From Cryomorpha sp963741985 (GTDB lineage Bacteria > Bacteroidota > Bacteroidia > Flavobacteriales_D > Cryomorphaceae): a stretch of DNA of 64,000 bases. The number at the start of each line of letters is the position of its first letter. Within the stretch, counting starts at the first letter, position 1. The stretch spans positions 682,001-746,000 of the forward strand of contig CAVUKD010000004.1 of NCBI GenBank assembly GCA_963741985.1. Direction: 5' to 3'. The notes below the pieces were generated by a model. The model was not told the DNA's origin, did no database searches, and saw only the letters and a program-made list of their open reading frames with translations. Position numbers and translations under genes: made by a program. Below are positions 1 to 7,247 of the stretch, in pieces.

Positions 1-1
1 A

Positions 2-194
2 TTTTATTACAACAACCGAGAGGAGGCCTATTACATCCCAATCGATTACGAAGGTCTATTGAACGATCCCATTTTTATGAATACAGTATTGACCTGCGAA
101 AATAAATTTTCAAAGTATAGATCGTGAATTGAATACCACCAAATTGAAAGTAGAAAAGGTTATTGAAAAAATAGATAAGGAACTCCACCAATGA
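2..194 (+). pseudogene. C-terminal tail of a DUF6090 copy, frameshifted (cut by window edge)
   Basis: Only the 3' end lies in the window. Positions 2-127 read in one frame to a stop. A second frame from about position 107 to the stop at 192-194 gives a tail (RELNTTKLKVEKVIEKIDKE and on) that closely resembles the C-termini of the following genes, such as the IDREL tail of the next copy. Joining the two frames at the T-run 107-110 (one base too many) restores a normal family C-terminus. The stop overlaps the ATG of the next gene (ATGA), the same arrangement as elsewhere in the array. It is either a decayed ninth copy or a sequencing indel; the upstream part cannot be seen. Confidence 0.6.
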
Positions 195-931
195 TTAAAC
201 TCTTCCGAAACACCCGCAAAAAACTACTCAGAGAAGGCAAAACCGCCAACTATCTCAAATATGCTGTTGGCGAAATTATATTGGTTGTCATTGGAATTTT
301 GATTGCCTTGAGTATCAATAACTGGAATGAGCAAAGAAAAAAAGTTCAGAAAGAAATCGGTATGCTCATTGACCTTAAATCAGATATACAGGAAAACATT
401 CTAAATTTAGAAACTGGCATTCCTTATCTGGAAACAAGTATGAACAGTAATTTTAAGCTCATTGAATATTATGAGAAAAAAACATCTTATAATGATAGTC
501 TGATACATGATTTTTCTGAAATATTTACCTACTGGGATCCTGATTTCACTTATGCTGCATTCGAAAATTTAAAGACCCAAGGCGTTAATTTAGTTGCCAA
601 TGACATTTTGCGAAAATCCATCATCAATCTTTTTGAAGTTGAAATGGATATTTTGGATGTTTCAGAAATGAACCGATTGGATGCTCTAAATGAAACTTTA
701 GTCATACCACTTCAAAAAAAATATTTCTATAGAGATTATACTTCAAGCAAGAAAGTATGGCCTTTGCTACCAATGCAATACAGCAATATGATGAAAGATC
801 CTGAGTTTTATTCAGCTTGTTCAGAATATGCGTACAGGCAACATCGATCCATTATGAGGTTTGAAGCATTTAACAAAAAATCTCAAAATGTTATAACTCA
901 AATTGACAGAGAATTGAAACAGATGAAATAA
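191..931 (+). CDS. DUF6090 family single-span membrane protein, array copy 1
   Basis: The product is 246 residues and of unknown function. Residues 1-22 are strongly basic (MIKLFRNTRKK...). Residues ~24-42 form one hydrophobic helix ending in ALSINNWNE, and a mostly helical body follows. The family core motif lies at residues ~124-143 (FENLKTQGVNL...NDILRKSI). The start ATG overlaps the stop of the truncated preceding copy, and the next copy begins 6 bp after its stop, so it is very probably cotranscribed. The N-terminal module matches the other copies almost base for base, while the body does not. The family name is recalled from Flavobacteriia proteins with this N-terminus. Positive-inside reasoning would place the N-terminus in the cytoplasm and the body outside the inner membrane; this is inference. 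Confidence 0.87.
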   Translation: MIKLFRNTRKKLLREGKTANYLKYAVGEIILVVIGILIALSINNWNEQRKKVQKEIGMLIDLKSDIQENILNLETGIPYLETSMNSNFKLIEYYEKKTSYNDSLIHDFSEIFTYWDPDFTYAAFENLKTQGVNLVANDILRKSIINLFEVEMDILDVSEMNRLDALNETLVIPLQKKYFYRDYTSSKKVWPLLPMQYSNMMKDPEFYSACSEYAYRQHRSIMRFEAFNKKSQNVITQIDRELKQMK

Positions 932-937
932 GAACCA

Positions 938-1690
938 ATGATTAAACTCTTCCGAAATACCCACAAAAAACTACTCAGAGAAGGCAAAACCGCCAACTAT
1001 ATCAAATACGCCATTGGCGAAATATTCCTTGTGGTTATTGGGATATTGATTGCTTTGAGCATCAATAATTGGAATACCAACAAAAACAAAAAAACCGAAG
1101 AACACCTTGCCCTTATTAACCTTAAGCAAGATTTTAATTACAATAAGGGACATCTGGACACCCTTATTCTAGAATCCAATTTTTTTATTGAGCAAGGATT
1201 GAAAATTCTAACATATACGGGTACAAAAACGAAACCACCCTCGCAATCAGATTTCAACAAGCTGATCAACGATTTAGCATCTACTCCACACTTTTACCCT
1301 CAAAATGGATTTTTAGATGATTTAATGAACTCCGGCCGATTGAACATTATTACCAATTCAATTTTAAGAAACAGACTATCATCATGGAAACCCATTCAAG
1401 ATTATATTAAATATAGAGAAGACCTTTTGACCCATTATAATCAAGATATTATCAACTATATAATAGAAAACGGAAGTTGGCTCAATGTAGATGAAGTAAG
1501 TAATTCCAGCTTGATTTTTCCAAAATCTGGGTTTAATGTAGATAACCGGGTTTTGTTATTGGATTTGAAATTTGAGAATATGACCGAAAACCATATCAAT
1601 TTTCTTCAGGAGCTTAAGGAAAATCAACTGAAAGCACAGAAATTGATTGTTCAAATTTTATCAGAAATAAACAACGATCTTGAACAATGA
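938..1690 (+). CDS. DUF6090 family single-span membrane protein, array copy 2
   Basis: The product is 250 residues. It has the array's constant N-terminus (RNTHKKLLREGKTANYIKY), one membrane helix at ~24-42 and the core motif at ~125-146 (FLDDLMNSGRLNIITNSILR). The rest of the body shows little resemblance to copy 1. Its last bases overlap the start of copy 3 by 4 bp (ATGA), which points to translational coupling. The C-terminus (LIVQILSEINNDLEQ) is a predicted amphipathic helix like that of the other copies. The function is unknown. Confidence 0.86.
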   Translation: MIKLFRNTHKKLLREGKTANYIKYAIGEIFLVVIGILIALSINNWNTNKNKKTEEHLALINLKQDFNYNKGHLDTLILESNFFIEQGLKILTYTGTKTKPPSQSDFNKLINDLASTPHFYPQNGFLDDLMNSGRLNIITNSILRNRLSSWKPIQDYIKYREDLLTHYNQDIINYIIENGSWLNVDEVSNSSLIFPKSGFNVDNRVLLLDLKFENMTENHINFLQELKENQLKAQKLIVQILSEINNDLEQ

Positions 1691-2448
1691 TCAAATTCTT
1701 CCGAAATACCCGCAAAAAATTGCTCAGAGAAGGAAAGACCGCCAACTATCTCAAATACGCTATTGGTGAAATTGTGCTGGTCGTCATTGGAATTTTGATT
1801 GCCTTGAGCATCAACAATTGGAACCAAAACAGAAAAGACGCCATTGAGGAAAAAGCAGTTTTAGAAAGTTTATTAGAAAATCTACGGGTAGCGAAAAAAC
1901 AATCGGAAGAACTCATTTCTCAGGAAGACACATTAAAATCACGACTGATACGCATTCTGCGAATCGATTCAAATCCATCTGAGACGAACATTGCCCAAAT
2001 TCCCGATTCCATTTTTGTAAGTGCAGTGTGGGACTTAAATAGTGATGAGCCAACTTTCAACGCTTACAATAATTTGAAGAACACCAATAAGTTGAGTTTA
2101 ATTAAGAGCAAATCAATAAATGAAAAGTTTACAGAATTGGAATTTCGCCTTAAAAGACTCAACGATATCCTTGAAGACCGATTGAGTGTCCATCAAATCC
2201 GAGTGGATGATATATTGGAAAACGATCTAAATTTCATTCCGCTTGTAAAATCTAATATCCCCGCGATTAACATTGAAGGCGAACCGCATAACAACTACGA
2301 TGAATTGTTAAAAGTCAAAAGAGTTCGAAATCTTCTGGGCATGAAACTGACCTTCACCCAAGATGTGATTAATTTTCGAGAAAATCTTGATTCGGAAATC
2401 AAGGATTTAATTGGCTTAATAGAAACCGAATTGAATGATTCGGAATAA
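1687..2448 (+). CDS. DUF6090 family single-span membrane protein, array copy 3
   Basis: The product is 253 residues with the constant N-terminus and one membrane helix (VLVVIGILIALSINNWNQ). A charged, probably coiled-coil segment follows at ~50-90. The core motif at ~124-147 is the least conserved of the array: AYNNLKNTNKLSLIKSKSI, with Asn replacing the usual Gly. It is the last gene before the inverted-repeat cassette. Transcription of the downstream copies may therefore be interrupted by, or driven from, the cassette. The start is fixed by the ATGA overlap with copy 2. Confidence 0.86.
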   Translation: MIKFFRNTRKKLLREGKTANYLKYAIGEIVLVVIGILIALSINNWNQNRKDAIEEKAVLESLLENLRVAKKQSEELISQEDTLKSRLIRILRIDSNPSETNIAQIPDSIFVSAVWDLNSDEPTFNAYNNLKNTNKLSLIKSKSINEKFTELEFRLKRLNDILEDRLSVHQIRVDDILENDLNFIPLVKSNIPAINIEGEPHNNYDELLKVKRVRNLLGMKLTFTQDVINFRENLDSEIKDLIGLIETELNDSE

Positions 2449-2470
2449 AGAAAACAAACAGCCTTAACCC

Positions 2471-2496
2471 ATGATCAAAGCTCTTCCGAAACAACC
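2471..2496 (+). pseudogene. Stub of a further DUF6090 gene start cut by the inverted-repeat cassette
   Basis: The sequence ATGATCAAAGCTCTTCCGAA followed by ACAACC matches the first ~25 bases of the array genes (compare position 3087), with one extra C. It then runs directly into the left inverted repeat. This looks like a tenth copy that lost everything after its first codons when the cassette arrived, or a partial duplication made on insertion. Its remaining body is not found on the other side of the cassette. Only a short possible tail-like segment precedes position 3087. Confidence 0.5.
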
Positions 2497-2523
2497 ACCG
2501 CCCCCGTCCCCTAAAGGGGTGCC
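2497..2523 (+). repeat. Left inverted repeat of the DUF559 cassette
   Basis: This C-rich 27-mer contains CCGCCCCCG followed by CCCCTAAAGGGG. Its reverse complement matches the sequence at 3008-3033 with about three differences. The inner CCCCTAAAGGGG part is itself nearly palindromic. It is far more GC-rich than the flanking DNA. Confidence 0.8.
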
Positions 2524-2555
2524 AACCGAGGAATATTTCTTCAAAGTTTGAAAAT

Positions 2556-2942
2556 ATGGAAAATGACCCACTTGAAATAAACGGAATGCATGATGGAGCA
2601 ATGCCTGAAATATTCAGGAACGCCGAAAGGCTTCCTGCGAATATGACCGAAACGGAGGTTTTGGTATGGGATTTTCTTCAGAATAAACTTTTAGGATTTA
2701 AATTTCGGCGACAGCACCCCATTAATAAATATATACTGGACTTCTATTGTCACCGAAAAAGACTTGCAATTGAAATTGATGGTGAATATCATTTGAGTTC
2801 AGAACAAAAGGAGAAGGATAAGGAGCGAAGTGCCTATTTGTAGAGTGTTGGAATAACAGAAATACGATTTACAAATTACATGGTCATTAAAAATATCGAA
2901 GAAGTATTAGAAATGATAGAGATGAAATTGAGTGACATTTAA
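2556..2942 (+). pseudogene. DUF559 domain nuclease-like protein with in-frame amber stop
   Basis: DUF559 proteins are small PD-(D/E)XK-superfamily, Vsr-related putative endonucleases of about 110-130 residues. Residues ~28-80 show the family pattern (NMTETEVLVWDFLQNK, FKFRRQHPINKYILDFYC, LAIEIDGEYH), with the catalytic-type D and E-x-D residues present. The frame stops at TAG 2841-2843 after RSAYL. The same frame continues without a break through VGITEIRFTN..VIKNIEEVLEMI to TAA 2940-2942, which is the normal DUF559 C-terminus. One base change therefore truncated the gene. A 95-residue product could still be made but would lack the last strand and helix. Confidence 0.8.
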
Positions 2943-3007
2943 AAAATTTCAAAAAGTTGAATTAGATATGGAAAAGACAATGATCATTAGCCAGTTTGTG
3001 CTACTAT

Positions 3008-3033
3008 GGCTCCCCTTTAGGGGTCGGGGGCGG
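3008..3033 (-). repeat. Right inverted repeat of the DUF559 cassette
   Basis: The sequence GGCTCCCCTTTAGGGG followed by CGGGGGCGG is the imperfect reverse complement of 2497-2523. It lies 66 bp beyond the full-length end of the DUF559 frame and ~55 bp before the next array gene. Confidence 0.8.
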
Positions 3034-3086
3034 CGCGTGGGCAATGCAAAATATTAAGTCAAATTGAAGGCAGAAATAAATACTCA

Positions 3087-3845
3087 ATGATAAAGCTCTT
3101 CCGAAACACCCGCAAAAAACTTCTCAGGGAAGGCAAAACCGCTAACTATCTCAAATACGCTATTGGTGAAATTGTGCTTGTGGTAATCGGGATTTTGATT
3201 GCGCTTCAAATCAATAATTGGAACCAAATTAAAAACCAACGAAGTAAGGAAATTGAGATTCTAAAAGCCTTTCATAGCCAATTGGACAATGACCTAAAAG
3301 AATTTGACCAAAGTCTCAAGTTTTATCGCGGTGCAAAAACATCAATGAACACCATTCTTCGATTTGTCGATGAAGATTTACCTTATCAAGATTCCTTAAA
3401 ATACGAGTTCTTCATCACCACGCGAATCTACGGAACCTCGGCTCTCAACAACAGTGTTTTTGAAACCTTAAAATCCACGGGCATCGATTTGATTTCCGAT
3501 CAGAAATTGAGAAATAAGATTGTGTCGCTCTATGACGATTCAGATTCGCAAATTGAAAAATTTGAATCCAAATACATCGAACTTCTTTTTGACGGAAGTC
3601 AGCATGTGCTCAATACACGATTTGTTGACTTTTGGCAAGGCGATCCAAGGAGCAATTATCAAGGAGAAATGGTGCCTTTGGATTTTGAAAAATTGAAAAA
3701 AGACCAAGAGTATATCTACTTTTTAAGGACCCTGCGAAATGAAATGGGTTGGCTCGTCGAACGGCCTATTGAGGACACGAAAATAAAGGTCATCGACGTG
3801 TTGAAAATGATGGATGATGAAATAAAAACCCTCGAAAACAAGTAG
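3087..3845 (+). CDS. DUF6090 family single-span membrane protein, array copy 4
   Basis: The product is 252 residues and is the first copy after the cassette. It has the constant N-terminus (MIKLFRNTRKKLLREGKTAN) and one membrane helix at ~24-42 ending ALQINNWNQ. The core motif lies at ~124-145 (VFETLKSTGIDLISDQKLRNKI). Copy 5 starts 2 bp after its stop. The body is helical and charged, and the C-terminus (DVLKMMDDEIKTLENK) is helical. The upstream 50 bp may hold tail remnants of an older copy but no certain promoter was seen. The function is unknown. Confidence 0.86.
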   Translation: MIKLFRNTRKKLLREGKTANYLKYAIGEIVLVVIGILIALQINNWNQIKNQRSKEIEILKAFHSQLDNDLKEFDQSLKFYRGAKTSMNTILRFVDEDLPYQDSLKYEFFITTRIYGTSALNNSVFETLKSTGIDLISDQKLRNKIVSLYDDSDSQIEKFESKYIELLFDGSQHVLNTRFVDFWQGDPRSNYQGEMVPLDFEKLKKDQEYIYFLRTLRNEMGWLVERPIEDTKIKVIDVLKMMDDEIKTLENK

Positions 3846-3847
3846 AA

Positions 3848-4630
3848 ATGATAAAACTCTTCCGAAACACCCGCAGAAAACTTCTCAGAGAAGGCAGAAC
3901 CGCCAACTATCTCAAATACGCTATTGGTGAAATTGTTTTGGTGGTAATAGGTATTTTGATCGCCTTAGGCATTAACAATCAAAACGACATCCGCAAACAA
4001 AGAAAAGTTGAATTGCACTATCTCACCAACATTAAATCGGACTTACTCCTAAACGAACGCCAGCTCGACAAATACATCACAACGAGACAGGGATATATTG
4101 AATCTGCGAACAGCATTATCGCCCATTTTGAAGGGGAGCCTGTCACTGATTGGTCCGCTTTTAACGCTTTGTGTGTGCCCATTTATAACTGGCAGAGATT
4201 CTATCAGGAAGACAATACATATCAAGAGCTTACCAATTCAGGTAATCTGGCTCTGATATCAAATGATTCGATAAGAAATTTATTGCAAAATATTGATTCC
4301 AAATACAAGATCTTAAAAGCCGAAGAAGATCACTTTCGTTTTGACACAGAAAACCTGATTTACCTTCCACTTTACAATACGATGGATTTAAATCCTCTGG
4401 TCAATAATTTCGCTTTTAGGGAGTCTCACGGTCAGGCGGGAAGCGACTTGCCACTAACCGATGAGAATTTTAAAGAGTTTATGAAAACCAGAAAACTCAA
4501 AAATGGATTTGTTATGGCTGTGCTGGAATTTGGCGTGATGAACGATATGATGGTTGAAATAAAGAAGATGTCTGAAAGCCTTATTAAACTTATTGACAAA
4601 GAAATACCCAAACGCAATGAAGTTATTTAA
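3848..4630 (+). CDS. DUF6090 family single-span membrane protein, array copy 5
   Basis: The product is 260 residues with the constant N-terminus and membrane helix. It is the only copy in which the hinge after the helix reads ALGINNQND instead of ...INNWN, so it has lost the otherwise invariant Trp. The core motif lies at ~126-146 (YQELTNSGNLALISNDSIRNLL). The 3' end overlaps the start of copy 6 by 14 bp, which suggests translational coupling. Confidence 0.86.
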   Translation: MIKLFRNTRRKLLREGRTANYLKYAIGEIVLVVIGILIALGINNQNDIRKQRKVELHYLTNIKSDLLLNERQLDKYITTRQGYIESANSIIAHFEGEPVTDWSAFNALCVPIYNWQRFYQEDNTYQELTNSGNLALISNDSIRNLLQNIDSKYKILKAEEDHFRFDTENLIYLPLYNTMDLNPLVNNFAFRESHGQAGSDLPLTDENFKEFMKTRKLKNGFVMAVLEFGVMNDMMVEIKKMSESLIKLIDKEIPKRNEVI

Positions 4631-5435
4631 CAAGATTAGGAAAACCCTTCTCCTCGACGGTAAGACCACCAACTACCTGAAATATGCTATTGGCGAAATA
4701 ATCCTTGTGGTAATCGGGATTTTGATTGCCTTGAGTATCAACAATTGGAATTCCAACCGAATTAATCAGCACAAGGAATCTGTTTATTTGAAAAATATAC
4801 AGCGAGACTTGCAAGAGCAACTCAAAGCCATTGAGCAACAAATGGTTTTTGAATTTGATATTCAGAAAGATGCAAGACCCCTAATTATTTTCTATAAAAC
4901 ACATCAGGACTTTAAAGTTGACAGTAATTTTACGGCAACCATTGGCAACCTGACAGCGCGAAGGACTTTTGTTCAAATCAGCCCAACTTATATTGAATTG
5001 CTATCGTCCGGAAACATCGATATTATTCGCAATGACAATTTAAAAAACAAGTTGATACAGTACTATCAGGAAATGGAACGGATTGAAAAAGTCATCAATA
5101 AAAACAACAACCTTTTCACCGATGCCGTATTTGTTCCCGAAATGCTTAAATTATCTGAGGTTCAGACCTCTCACCTTTTCTATTCAGACATGTTTAAAAG
5201 CTTCGTACAGGAATCTCCTGCAGATTTTTCGAACAATATTGTGACCATAAATGAAGATTATTTAAAAGAAATTACGCGATCGAATTTGCAGAAGCCGGAG
5301 AAACAACTTGTAATGATCAATGCAATAAATTACCGATACCAATTGGCCATTCTTCATTATGGGATTTTAATTGCGCAAAAAGAGAAGACGAAGGAATTGA
5401 TGGACAAACTGAAAGCGTATGATCAAAATTTTTAG
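4617..5435 (+). CDS. DUF6090 family single-span membrane protein, array copy 6
   Basis: The product is 272 residues from ATG 4617. An upstream in-frame ATG at 4593 would add eight residues inside the preceding gene, and the alignment with the other copies favours 4617. The N-terminus is more diverged (MKLFNKIRKTLLLDGKTTNY). The membrane helix and INNWN hinge are intact, and the core motif lies at ~125-146 (YIELLSSGNIDIIRNDNLKNKL). Both ends overlap neighbours (14 bp and 17 bp). The function is unknown. Confidence 0.86.
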   Translation: MKLFNKIRKTLLLDGKTTNYLKYAIGEIILVVIGILIALSINNWNSNRINQHKESVYLKNIQRDLQEQLKAIEQQMVFEFDIQKDARPLIIFYKTHQDFKVDSNFTATIGNLTARRTFVQISPTYIELLSSGNIDIIRNDNLKNKLIQYYQEMERIEKVINKNNNLFTDAVFVPEMLKLSEVQTSHLFYSDMFKSFVQESPADFSNNIVTINEDYLKEITRSNLQKPEKQLVMINAINYRYQLAILHYGILIAQKEKTKELMDKLKAYDQNF

Positions 5436-6207
5436 AAATATCCGTAAACGACTTGTGGCAGAGGGAAAAACTGTGAATTATCTGAAATACGCTATTGGCG
5501 AGATAATCCTTGTGGTAGTCGGAATATTAATCGCCCTTAACATCAATAATTGGAATGAGCAACGCAAGGCCAACAAATTAGAAGCAGAATATTATTGCCG
5601 ATTATACGAAGATCTGATTCAAGACGCAGATCAGATTGACGCATTAATAACACAAGCCGAAGAAAGGCTAAAAGCTTCAAACCAAGCATTGCGATTGCTT
5701 CAAAAAGACAAGCCAAATAAAATTGAAGTAGCGACTCAAATTAATTTGTCCACGACGGCTATTTTTATTGATTTTAAGCCCAATAATTCTGCCTTTGAAG
5801 ATTTAAAATCAGGTGCCAATCTCAATATTATAAAAGATAAAAATGTAATAAAGGAACTGAATGCATATTACAATACTTTAGAAAGCATAAAAAGTATCGC
5901 CAAGATAAATGGTCAAAATGCCGTGGATGTCGCCTTTGCCCACACCGATGGTTTTGAAAATGGGCAAACAGCTTCGTACGTACTCAATGGAAAGTTCAAG
6001 ACCGGATTGGATCCGGATGTTCGGGCGGCTATTAAAATTGATACGACGGCAACCCTATCTGGATCTATCCAATATAGATTGTACAACGAAACACTACGAT
6101 ATACTTCGGCGAATATCAGGCAACTGGAATTGTACAAAATCCTTCAAGAATCAACATCAAAGTTAACTGGATTATTACAACAAAAATGTACTGCCAAAAA
6201 TGATTAA
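5419..6207 (+). CDS. DUF6090 family single-span membrane protein, array copy 7
   Basis: The product is 262 residues. It has a basic N-terminus (MIKIFRNIRKRLVAEGKTVN), a membrane helix (ILVVVGILIALNINNWNEQ) and the core motif at ~125-147 (AFEDLKSGANLNIIKDKNVI). The central body, with a GFENGQTASYVLNGKF-like loop, is unlike the other copies. It overlaps copy 6 by 17 bp and copy 8 by 8 bp. The function is unknown. Confidence 0.86.
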   Translation: MIKIFRNIRKRLVAEGKTVNYLKYAIGEIILVVVGILIALNINNWNEQRKANKLEAEYYCRLYEDLIQDADQIDALITQAEERLKASNQALRLLQKDKPNKIEVATQINLSTTAIFIDFKPNNSAFEDLKSGANLNIIKDKNVIKELNAYYNTLESIKSIAKINGQNAVDVAFAHTDGFENGQTASYVLNGKFKTGLDPDVRAAIKIDTTATLSGSIQYRLYNETLRYTSANIRQLELYKILQESTSKLTGLLQQKCTAKND

Positions 6208-6976
6208 ACTCTTTCGGACTATCCGCAAAAAACTTCTTAGAGAAGGGAAAGTCACCAACTATCTCAAATACGCTATTGGCGAAATTGTGCTCGTGGTAAT
6301 CGGGATTTTGATTGCCTTGAGCATTAATAATTGGAATGAAAATCACAAAAGTGAGAAAGAAGCACGTTTTCAGTTGTCAAAATTAAGAGCAAATCTAAAA
6401 CAAGATAAAAAACAAATAGAAAATGCCATTGCAGATGACAGTACCTACATTGCAAACCTATTAAAGTGTGTCAGCATACTTTCGGATCAAAGACAGGCCA
6501 CTAAATCGGAATTTATGGATTACTTTCAATTTCTGATGACCACCAGCAGTTTCAATCAAACCAGAGGGAGTTTTGAAAGCCTTATTTCATCCGGAAAAAT
6601 AGAATTGATAGATAATCAGGACTTGCTCGACGCACTATTTGCGTATTACAACACTATCACTTTTCGCGCATGGGATAGCTCTATCATCGAGTATTCGCGA
6701 AACATTTTTGCTCCGTACATAATGCATTTTGACCATGTACCGAATGTTACGGATGAAAGGGAAGGAAACCGTTTTACAAAATTCGATATCTCAAAGTTTT
6801 CTATTCCCGGAAAAACGATCGACGACTATAAAAACGATCAATTTATCCTCAATGCCCTGCGTACTAAAATTCAATTATTTGAAGGACAAAAAATACAATA
6901 TCAGGAATTATTGGTATCGATTGACACACTGATTCAAATGATCAATCAGGAATTGGAAGATGAAGCGGAACCTTAA
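6200..6976 (+). CDS. DUF6090 family single-span membrane protein, array copy 8 (last)
   Basis: The product is 258 residues with the constant N-terminus (MIKLFRTIRKKLLREGKVTN), one membrane helix at ~24-42 and the INNWNEN hinge. The core motif lies at ~124-146 (SFESLISSGKIELIDNQDLLDAL). It is the last member of the array; ~270 bp without a clear gene follow. No strong terminator hairpin was found after the stop. Confidence 0.86.
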   Translation: MIKLFRTIRKKLLREGKVTNYLKYAIGEIVLVVIGILIALSINNWNENHKSEKEARFQLSKLRANLKQDKKQIENAIADDSTYIANLLKCVSILSDQRQATKSEFMDYFQFLMTTSSFNQTRGSFESLISSGKIELIDNQDLLDALFAYYNTITFRAWDSSIIEYSRNIFAPYIMHFDHVPNVTDEREGNRFTKFDISKFSIPGKTIDDYKNDQFILNALRTKIQLFEGQKIQYQELLVSIDTLIQMINQELEDEAEP

Positions 6977-7111
6977 TTTCATTGGCCTACTGAACCTTTT
7001 CGGAAATCACGTTTAGAAAAGGAATAGTAACCCTTCGGAAAGAAATTAACCCGGTTCGTCCTAATCGACTCGTTATTGTTCTAATGAAAATGTAGGTTTA
7101 GATTGCATTAA

Positions 7112-7234
7112 ATGAAAAACACTGCCGAAAAGCAAAAAGCTATTGCCACGAAGAATTTGAGAAAATTTTTCGAGGTGAACGATATGACCAAAACTGAAAA
7201 AAATAAACGATTGCTACCAAAAAATAGCTGCTAA
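7112..7234 (+). other. Possible 40-codon ORF in the 6977-7247 gap
   Basis: The 270-bp gap between the array and the transporter contains ATG 7112 to TAA 7232-7234. It encodes 40 lysine-rich residues (MKNTAEKQKAIATKNLRKFF...). No homology is recognised and there is no clear start signal. It may be chance. Nothing else coding is visible in the gap. Confidence 0.15.
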
Positions 7235-7247
7235 ATTCTATCAAAAA

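Larger units (their letters stand above)
2497..3034. mobile_element. Inverted-repeat-bounded cassette carrying a DUF559 gene
   Basis: A ~540-bp unit is bounded by ~26-bp GC-rich inverted repeats and contains a single ORF. It separates array copies 3 and 4 and abuts the stub of a truncated array gene, which indicates insertion. No transposase is encoded and no clear target-site duplication could be identified. It may be a non-autonomous element, or a cassette moved by its own nuclease; both readings are inference. Confidence 0.55.

Noticed and set aside
1..6976. CRISPR-like or short tandem repeat explanation for the repeated sequence in the array
   Set aside because: The repeated units are the first ~140 bp of genes spaced ~750 bp apart, not short repeats with spacers.
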